From an uncultured Collinsella sp. (lineage in GTDB: Bacteria; Actinomycetota; Coriobacteriia; Coriobacteriales; Coriobacteriaceae): a stretch of 27,177 nt of DNA. Where the stretch lies: NCBI GenBank assembly GCA_902470095.1, contig CABRFG010000028.1, forward strand, positions 1-27,177, read 5' to 3'. The stretch's first letter is position 1. Each line of letters begins with the position of its first letter. The notes beneath the pieces are model-generated. The model was given only the letters and a program-made list of their open reading frames with translations, ran no database searches and was not told the DNA's origin. The translations under genes were made by a program, and so were the position numbers. Shown here one piece after another: positions 21,928 through 27,177 of this stretch.

Positions 21928-22777
21928 GGATTAGCTCCTGGGCCAGACGGACAAAGTCGGCAACATCAAGCGTCTCGGCGCGCGTGGTGGGTGCGATACC
22001 GCAAGCCTCAAAGGCGACATCGAGCACGTCCTTGGCAAAGCCGTTGGCGCTCATAGAATTGCGGATGGTCTTGCGGCGCTGAGCAAATGCAGCATCAATC
22101 ACGCGGGCCACAAATTCGCGATCGAGTCCTTCGGGCACCACGCCGTCAACACGGTCGATACGCACGACAGCCGAGTCCACGTGCGGCGCCGGCATAAAGC
22201 AGCGCGGCGGCACCTCAAAGCGACCCGTCACCTGCGCATACAGGCCGAGCTTTGCCGTATAGCCGCCATAGGTCTTGTTACCCGGCACTGCGGCAATGCG
22301 ATCGGCAACCTCCTTTTGCACCATGACGACGGCACGCTTGAGCGCCGGCATCGTCTGGAAGAACTGCAGGATGATCGTCGCCGCCACGTTATAGGGCAGG
22401 TTCGCGACAAACACCGTCGGCTCACCGCCCGCAGCCTGCTCAATCTGCTCCGGACCCACCTTGAGCGCGTCTCCCATGATAAAGCGGAAGTTGGCATAGT
22501 CGGCGGCATGGGCGTCGAGCACCGGCTCGAGCTCGGGGTCGGCCTCGATTGACGTGACGCACGCCGCCTCCTGCAGCAGCGCAAGCGTGAGCGTACCAAC
22601 GCCCGGGCCAACCTCGAGCACGCGCTCATCGCCCGTGAGCTCGGCAAGCTCGCAGATGCGCTCAATCACATGGTTGTCAATCAGGAAGTTCTGGCCCAGG
22701 CGATGCTTGGTCGCAAGGCCAAACTCCTCCAGCAGCTCCCTTGTTGCCGTGGGGTTAGCCAAAGGCGAAGTTGTCAT
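21917..22777 (-). CDS. rsmA: 16S rRNA (A1518/A1519-N6)-dimethyltransferase
   Basis: 286-residue KsgA/Dim1 enzyme that dimethylates two adenosines near the 3' end of 16S rRNA during small-subunit maturation. Seen: KHRLGQNFLID (24-34), SAM motif I VLEVGPGVGTLT (53-64), and the catalytic NLPYN (126-130). The C-terminal helical domain has FAQRRKTIRNS. GGAGG lies five bases before the ATG. It is followed by the overlapping tatD-like gene. A terminator upstream separates it from metG, so a promoter should lie in 22778-22810, although none is obvious. Confidence 0.97.
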   Translation of the reverse strand: MTTSPLANPTATRELLEEFGLATKHRLGQNFLIDNHVIERICELAELTGDERVLEVGPGVGTLTLALLQEAACVTSIEADPELEPVLDAHAADYANFRFIMGDALKVGPEQIEQAAGGEPTVFVANLPYNVAATIILQFFQTMPALKRAVVMVQKEVADRIAAVPGNKTYGGYTAKLGLYAQVTGRFEVPPRCFMPAPHVDSAVVRIDRVDGVVPEGLDREFVARVIDAAFAQRRKTIRNSMSANGFAKDVLDVAFEACGIAPTTRAETLDVADFVRLAQELIHDA

Positions 22778-22810
22778 AGTTGCCTCCTTAGCATGATGGC
22801 GGCGTCTTGA

Positions 22811-22845
22811 AACGAAAGGGCATGGACCGTTGCGGCCATGCCCTT
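22811..22845 (-). terminator. metG terminator
   Basis: AAGGGCATGG-N10-CCATGCCCTT on the minus strand, followed by TCGTTT. It lies 43 bases after the metG stop. Confidence 0.75.
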
Positions 22846-22887
22846 ACATCCAAACAGCAAATTGCCGATATGGCGCTCGCGCGGTCT

Positions 22888-24489
22888 CTACGCCAGACGC
22901 GGGAACAGCGGATCGCCCTTCTCGACGGGCTGACCGCCGGCAAGCAGGCCCCAAGTGCAAATGCCCTTGAGGTCGTCGCTCGCGGCCTCGCCCTCACAGG
23001 ACAGACGGCGCAGAGCCTCGACAGAAGTCTGGGGCATGAGCGGCATCAGCAGGTGAGCAGCAATGCGAATGGCCTCGAGCAGGTTGTAGATCACAAATGC
23101 CAGTTCGTCAGCCTTGGCCTCGTCCTTGGCAAGCGCCCAAGGCTCGGAGTCCTCGATGTAGTGGTTGGCGGCGTGGATGAGCTCCATGACCTCGTCCTTA
23201 GCTCCACCGTAATCGAGCACGTCCATCTTGGTCATGTAGCGCTCGACCAGACCATCGGCAATCTTTGCCAGCGGGTTGTCGAACGCGTCGGCAGACGCCG
23301 GTTTAGCCGGGGCGCAGCCGTCAAAGTACTTTGCGCTCATGTTGAGCGAACGCGAAATCAGATTGCCCCAGCTGTTGGCCAGGTCGGCGTTGTAGACCTG
23401 CTCCATGCGATCGAAGCTGATGGCACCGTCGGTACCGGGAACGACGTCGGTCATGAAGTAGTAGCGATAGCCCTCGACGCCCAGCATGTCGATAACGTCC
23501 TGCGGAGCGATGGCGTTGCCGCGGCTCTTGGACATCTTCTCGGCCTTGCCAGTCTCGGCATTGCGCACGGTCAGGAAGCCGTGGGCAAAGACGTGCTCGG
23601 GCAGGGCCTCGCCAATGGCCATGAGCATGGCGGGCCAAATGACGCAGTGGAAGCGGATGATGTCCTTACCCACGATGTGGAACTGCGCGGGCCAGCGATA
23701 GGCCAGCTCGGCACGCGCCTCATCGGTGTCGACACCGTAGCCGACGGCCGTCATATAGTTGAGCAGCGCATCGAACCACACGTAGGTCACGTGACCCTCG
23801 TCAAACGGGACCTGGATGCCCCAGTCAAAGCTCGTACGGCTCACGGAAAGGTCATTAAGGCCGCCCTCGACAAAGCTGCGTACCTCATTCATACGGAACG
23901 CAGGCTCGACAAAGTCGGGGTGCTCGTCATAGAGCTTGAGCAGCTTGTCCTGGAAGGCGGAAAGCTTAAAGAAGTAGGACTCCTCCTGCACGCGCTCAAG
24001 CGGACGGTGGCAGTCGGGGCACAGGTGCTGGCCGACGCTGCCGTACTCCTCGTCGCCCTTCTGGACCTGCGTATCGGTGAAGTAGGTCTCGTCGGGCACA
24101 CAGTACCAGCCATCGTAGCTGCCCTTATACAGGTAGCCGGACTCCTTCATGCGCTCCCACAGGTACTGCACGGCATGGTGCTGGCGCGGCTCGGTGGTGC
24201 GGATGAAGTCATCGTTGGAGATCTCGAGCTTGTTCCAAAGCTCCTTGAAGTGCGGAGCCTGGCTGTCGGTCCACTCCTGAGGCGTCATGTTGTGCTTGGC
24301 TGCGGCCTCGGCGACCTTCTCGCCGTGCTCGTCCATGCCGGTCAGGAACTTGACGTTATAGCCGGCGGAGCGGCGATAGCGAGCCTGAACGTCGGCGATG
24401 ATGGTGGAATAAGCCGTGCCCAGGTGCGGATCGGCGTTGACGTAGTAGATGGGCGTCGTGATAAAGAACGAAGGCTTGCTTTGATCCAT
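22888..24489 (-). CDS. metG: Methionine--tRNA ligase
   Basis: 533-residue class I synthetase charging initiator and elongator tRNA-Met. The HIGH-type motif is PHLGTAYS (21-28) and the KMSKS loop is complete (318-322). The connective peptide has C130, D133, C157 and C160: the first knuckle reads YCVPDE where zinc-binding relatives have C-x-x-C, so zinc may be bound by three Cys or lost. There is no C-terminal Trbp111-like domain. The anticodon-binding domain ends at FPRLA. GGAGGAC lies about 7 bases before the ATG. It is downstream of rsmI by 69 bases, which contain TTGCGC and TATGCA with poor spacing. Confidence 0.97.
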   Translation of the reverse strand: MDQSKPSFFITTPIYYVNADPHLGTAYSTIIADVQARYRRSAGYNVKFLTGMDEHGEKVAEAAAKHNMTPQEWTDSQAPHFKELWNKLEISNDDFIRTTEPRQHHAVQYLWERMKESGYLYKGSYDGWYCVPDETYFTDTQVQKGDEEYGSVGQHLCPDCHRPLERVQEESYFFKLSAFQDKLLKLYDEHPDFVEPAFRMNEVRSFVEGGLNDLSVSRTSFDWGIQVPFDEGHVTYVWFDALLNYMTAVGYGVDTDEARAELAYRWPAQFHIVGKDIIRFHCVIWPAMLMAIGEALPEHVFAHGFLTVRNAETGKAEKMSKSRGNAIAPQDVIDMLGVEGYRYYFMTDVVPGTDGAISFDRMEQVYNADLANSWGNLISRSLNMSAKYFDGCAPAKPASADAFDNPLAKIADGLVERYMTKMDVLDYGGAKDEVMELIHAANHYIEDSEPWALAKDEAKADELAFVIYNLLEAIRIAAHLLMPLMPQTSVEALRRLSCEGEAASDDLKGICTWGLLAGGQPVEKGDPLFPRLA

Positions 24490-24558
24490 GGGGTTTGTCC
24501 TCCAGAAAAACGTTGCATACAGAGGATGATTCTAGCGCAAGGGCTGGATATCCTCCAT

Positions 24559-25437
24559 CTATTGCATATCGAGCACCATGGCATAGACATCGCGCTTGCG
24601 GCGCGAATACTTCTGAGACAGGCGCTTGGCCACCGCAGACACGGGCTCCCCCTCCTCGAGCGCGGCGCGGATATCCTCGCGCAGGGCCTCGTCGGGATCC
24701 GCTGCCGCGGCGCCAACCGGCACGATACCGGCCTCCTCATCCTCGCTCGGCGGCGCGATGACCAGCGCAATCTCGCCCTTTACCTCGCCGCGAGCACGCA
24801 GCTCCTCAGCAAGCTGGGCAGCGGGCCCGCGCAAGACTTCCTCGTGCAGCTTGGTGAGCTCGCGGCAGACGGCAACCTCACGCTGGGGAAAAACCTCTGC
24901 CACGGCCTCGAGCGTCGCCACGATGCGATGTGGAGACTCGTAGAAGATGAGTGCGCCGGGAACCACGGCAAGGCGCTGCAAACGACGCACGCGGTCGCCG
25001 TGCTTTCGGCCCAAAAAGCCCTCGAAGAAAAAATGTTCGCAGGGAATGCCGGACGAAACGAGCGCCGTGACGCAAGCAGAGGGCCCGGGAACAACTTCGA
25101 CGGGCACATCGGCCTCACGCGCCGCCTCGACCAGCGCCTGGCCGGGATCGGACACGCTCGGCATGCCGGCGTCCGAGGCAAAGGCGAGGGTCTCCCCCGC
25201 CAGCAGACGGTCGACCAGGCCGGTGGCGCGGCTGGCGATCACATTCTCGTCGCAACGGACAAGCGGCTTGGAAATGCCCAGATGCATCAGCAGCTTTGAC
25301 GTCACACGCGTGTCTTCGCAGCAGATGGCATCGGCGGCGGCAAAGGCCTCGCCAACGCGTGGGGACAGGTCGCCCAGGTTGCCGATGGGCGTGCCGACCA
25401 CATAGAGTTTGCCCGTATGGGCGCTGTTTTGCGTCAT
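24559..25437 (-). CDS. rsmI: 16S rRNA (cytidine1402-2'-O)-methyltransferase
   Basis: 292-residue SAM-dependent enzyme that methylates the ribose of C1402 in the decoding centre of 16S rRNA. Signature strings in order: LYVVGTPIGNLGDLSPR, CEDTR, SDAGMPSVSDPG, VPGPSACVTALVSSG, FEGFLGRK, FYESPHRI and RELTKLHEE. A C-terminal helical part (LREDIRAALEEGEPVSAVAK and following) matches the usual RsmI extension. It starts 6 bases after the GH5-like gene with only a weak ribosome site, suggesting translational coupling. With rsmA and rlmH it is one of three rRNA methylases in this window. Confidence 0.96.
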   Translation of the reverse strand: MTQNSAHTGKLYVVGTPIGNLGDLSPRVGEAFAAADAICCEDTRVTSKLLMHLGISKPLVRCDENVIASRATGLVDRLLAGETLAFASDAGMPSVSDPGQALVEAAREADVPVEVVPGPSACVTALVSSGIPCEHFFFEGFLGRKHGDRVRRLQRLAVVPGALIFYESPHRIVATLEAVAEVFPQREVAVCRELTKLHEEVLRGPAAQLAEELRARGEVKGEIALVIAPPSEDEEAGIVPVGAAAADPDEALREDIRAALEEGEPVSAVAKRLSQKYSRRKRDVYAMVLDMQ

Positions 25438-25443
25438 ATCAAC

Positions 25444-26505
25444 CTATTCAATCATGCCGCGCTCGAGCGTGCCGAGCGCCGCGCGGGCGTCCCATGCTGC
25501 AATGCGCTTCTCGGTCTTCCACGTTTGGAAGAACCAACCGGCAGCCGGTGCAAACGAAGCCAGTTGGTTGGCGATAAACACGCGCTCGTAGGCATTGCGG
25601 CCCTCGGGCGTAACCGACGAGTTGGCAAAGATCGCCGCGCCCGACCATTCGCCCACCAGCACGGGGAACCCAGTCGAAATCGCTTCTTTGAGCTCGCGCT
25701 TGTTACGCGAAATCGCCGTCGTCAGCCCGCGGGGGCTCGTGATGTCGAGCGCATGCTCGTCGCGGTAATGGTACAGGTGAAGGTCCATGTAGACGTTCTT
25801 GTACTTGGCGCCGCGCATAAAATGCTTCCACTCGCTGGGATGCCCCGACGACGAGAAGACGACGATCTTATCCTCGGGCATATACGAACGGACGAGCTCG
25901 TAGGCATCGCGATAGAAATTGCGCAGGTAGTGAGCAGGAATGCCATCCGTCATGGTGAAGAGGCTCTTGCGGACACTCATCTGCGGCGTATCCAGCAGCT
26001 CAATGCCCAGCAGGCTCTCGGCCTCGCCGTAGCGATCAGCCAAGCGCTCGAGCACGTCGAGTGCGACATGACGGCCGTTAGTGGACGAATGCCACTCGGC
26101 AACAGCCTCTGGCGTGGCGGGCGAATCGTTGGAATCGCCCTGGCCACCGGGCACAGTTGCTAGATCAAGCAGCACGCGGATGTCGTACTTGGCAGCCCAC
26201 TCAATTGCACGGTCGATGTAGTCGACAACCGAGATGTAGGACGCATCGGACTCCTGCGAGCCAAAGGCATACCAGGGCACCGGCAGACGCACGGCATTGA
26301 GACCGATCTGCGCCATGCGACGGAAATCGTCCTCGCTCACAAACGTCTCGTAATGACGGCGCATGCGCTCGTTATAGGCGGCGGTGCCCATGGCCTCCTG
26401 CAGCTCGGCCGCGTTGGATGCACCGGTCGCCGCGTATAGCGACGGGGTCACCCAAGGCTCGGGAATAAACCAGCCAGAGAGATTAACGCCGAGTATCCTC
26501 TCCAT
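25444..26505 (-). CDS. GH5-like glycoside hydrolase, acid/base residue apparently lost
   Basis: 353-residue (beta/alpha)8 protein whose N-terminus GVNLSGWFIPEPWVTPSLY closely resembles exo-beta-1,3-glucanases of family GH5. RLPVPWYAFG and VYMDLHLYHY follow the family pattern, and the nucleophile glutamate is present in LVGEWSGAAIF (E286). The normal acid/base motif NEP is replaced: GIELLDTP has Asp172-Thr173 instead of Asn-Glu. There is no signal peptide, so it is probably cytoplasmic. The start at 26505 has AAGGGGG five bases upstream; the reading frame runs open to 26700 but without support. It precedes rsmI by 6 bases. It may be inactive, altered in mechanism, or a sugar-binding protein. 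Confidence 0.85.
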   Translation of the reverse strand: MERILGVNLSGWFIPEPWVTPSLYAATGASNAAELQEAMGTAAYNERMRRHYETFVSEDDFRRMAQIGLNAVRLPVPWYAFGSQESDASYISVVDYIDRAIEWAAKYDIRVLLDLATVPGGQGDSNDSPATPEAVAEWHSSTNGRHVALDVLERLADRYGEAESLLGIELLDTPQMSVRKSLFTMTDGIPAHYLRNFYRDAYELVRSYMPEDKIVVFSSSGHPSEWKHFMRGAKYKNVYMDLHLYHYRDEHALDITSPRGLTTAISRNKRELKEAISTGFPVLVGEWSGAAIFANSSVTPEGRNAYERVFIANQLASFAPAAGWFFQTWKTEKRIAAWDARAALGTLERGMIE

Positions 26506-26524
26506 CACTGCCCCCTTCGGATCG

Positions 26525-26541
26525 TGCAGGCCGAGCCTGCA
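26525..26541. promoter_or_regulatory. Leader hairpin of the GH5-like gene
   Basis: TGCAGGC-cga-GCCTGCA, a perfect 7-bp stem with a 3-base loop in the 5' leader, about 20 bases before the start codon. It lacks a T run and is close to the ribosome binding site, so it could affect initiation. Confidence 0.4.
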
Positions 26542-26570
26542 TCGTATTGCATAGGAAAAGTATCGTTTTG

Positions 26571-26607
26571 AGTATACCCGCGCGTGCGGACAGACGACCG
26601 AACGGTC
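26571..26607 (-). promoter_or_regulatory. GH5-like gene promoter with TetR-type operator
   Basis: TATACT (26571-26576, minus strand) is a strong -10 box. The perfect dyad GACCG-aa-CGGTC (26596-26607), extended by partial AGAC/TCTGT symmetry, lies over the expected -35 region. Such GACCG/CGGTC dyads are typical of TetR-family operators, so repression is plausible. No TetR gene is in the window. Between 26608 and 26740 I see no gene or clear signal. Confidence 0.45.
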
Positions 26608-26744
26608 TGTAAAGTGGCGCAAAAGCGGGAGGAATATCTGAGCGGGCGGGCCCGAGATGTGCACGCACGTCGGAAGTAAGCGCCGGAAAACGCATCCCAC
26701 TCTGAAGCCAAATTCCGGGACGCAATTTCCGCAGAGTCCTCGAT

Positions 26745-26774
26745 AAAAGAAAAGGACCCCTTTGCAGAGGTCCT
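26745..26774 (-). terminator. Duplicated tRNA-Phe terminator (distal copy)
   Basis: AGGACCTCT / AGGGGTCCT-type stem followed by TTTCTTTT on the minus strand. It differs by one base from the copy at 26931-26960, 186 bp away. Confidence 0.8.
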
Positions 26775-26787
26775 AGTCAATTCAAGG

Positions 26788-26915
26788 TGGCGGGGAAGGG
26801 AATCGCGTCCGCGCGCTGCGCGGACGGACCGCTGCGGCGCTTACGCGCCTTGCGAGCTGCGCTGGCAAACGCTTACGCGTTTACTCAGCTCCGCGCCCTC
26901 ACGGGGTTCGATTCC
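26788..26915 (-). repeat. tRNA-Phe-associated structured element
   Basis: The left end repeats the tRNA-Phe 3' end (through GGGAATCG), 186 bp from the real one. The right end (26903-26915, GGGGTTCGATTCC) is its T-arm inverted, so GGAATCG and CGATTCC form a 7-bp basal stem. Core hairpins: GTCCGCGC-gct-GCGCGGAC; GGCGC-ttac-GCGCC; outer GAGCTG/CAGCTC with inner AAACGC-ttac-GCGTTT; CCC-tcac-GGG. On the tRNA strand three loops are GTAA, GTAA and GTGA, all GNRA. The core sequence is different from the Ser and Arg cores but the layout is the same. The direct repeat with terminator is about 60 bases with one mismatch. Confidence 0.85.
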
Positions 26916-26930
26916 ATGTGGGGGCTGTAT

Positions 26931-26960
26931 AAAAGAAAAGGACCCCTTTGTAGAGGTCCT
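26931..26960 (-). terminator. tRNA-Phe terminator
   Basis: AGGACCTCT-aca-AAGGGGTCCT with a mismatch, followed by TTTCTTTT on the minus strand. Confidence 0.8.
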
Positions 26961-26973
26961 AGTCAATTCAAGG

Positions 26974-27046
<73 letters not shown>

Positions 27047-27078
27047 ATTTGAGGTGTGCCTTGTTTCAAGGCTTGATT

Positions 27079-27106
27079 AGTATAACCAAGGACGCGTTCC
27101 GGTCAA
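27079..27106 (-). promoter_or_regulatory. tRNA-Phe promoter
   Basis: TTGACC (27101-27106), 16 bases, TATACT (27079-27084) on the minus strand. The leader between promoter and tRNA contains the small hairpin GCCTTG-aaa-CAAGGC, which may guide 5' processing. Beyond 27107 no feature is visible. Confidence 0.8.
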
Positions 27107-27177
27107 CCGAGAATTTTAAAAAAGTTTTTGAGCACAGCCTCGGCCTTGATTATCGACTTTATCCGAACACCTCCCAC

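Overview
The window reads as chromosomal DNA of a high-GC Gram-positive bacterium, most likely an actinobacterium of the class Coriobacteriia (a Collinsella-like gut organism). This is an inference from the style of the proteins, the mix of VanRS-like and PhoBR-like regulators, AAAGG-type ribosome binding sites and clear sigma-70-type tRNA promoters; no database search was possible. Almost everything is on the minus strand. The exceptions are a D,D-carboxypeptidase gene and a 57-residue membrane protein.

Layout: (1) 1-5000: htpG, a GNAT acetyltransferase, and a polysaccharide-control trio (Wzz/CpsC-like co-polymerase, CpsD-like tyrosine kinase, CpsB-like PHP phosphatase). (2) 5080-11900: an envelope and phosphate signalling block with a PhoR-like kinase, PhoB-like regulator, PstB, a VanS-like kinase and a VanR-like regulator, the last divergent from a secreted penicillin-binding-type D,D-carboxypeptidase. 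(3) 11890-15900: tRNA-Ser(GCU), an 813-residue protein of unknown function, and three tRNA-Arg(ACG) genes. (4) 15950-20500: a 125-residue unknown protein, serS, the small membrane protein, proC, and an SPFH protein with rlmH. (5) 20500-27177: tRNA-Leu(CAG), a TatD-family nuclease, rsmA, metG, rsmI, a GH5-like glycosidase and tRNA-Phe(GAA).

The most unusual content is not protein coding. Downstream of tRNA-Ser, two of the three tRNA-Arg genes and tRNA-Phe sits the same kind of element. The 3' end of the tRNA gene plus its terminator is repeated directly with a constant period (190, 190, 190 and 186 bp). Between the repeats lies a GC-rich core that differs in sequence between tRNA families but keeps the same hairpin order, with compensating stems and several GNRA-type loops on the tRNA strand. 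The far end of each core carries an inverted copy of the T-arm of that particular tRNA, so the element closes on a tRNA-specific basal stem (10, 7 and 6 bp). Truncated remnants lie beyond two of the copies. This looks like a family of small structured tRNA-3'-end-associated elements, for which I know no name.

Two other intergenic inverted-repeat elements (18073-18231 and 20571-20785) are unrelated to this family. Other oddities are a GH5-like enzyme that appears to have lost its acid/base glutamate, a tRNA-Phe with an acceptor-stem mismatch, and a pho/pst block without pstSCA.
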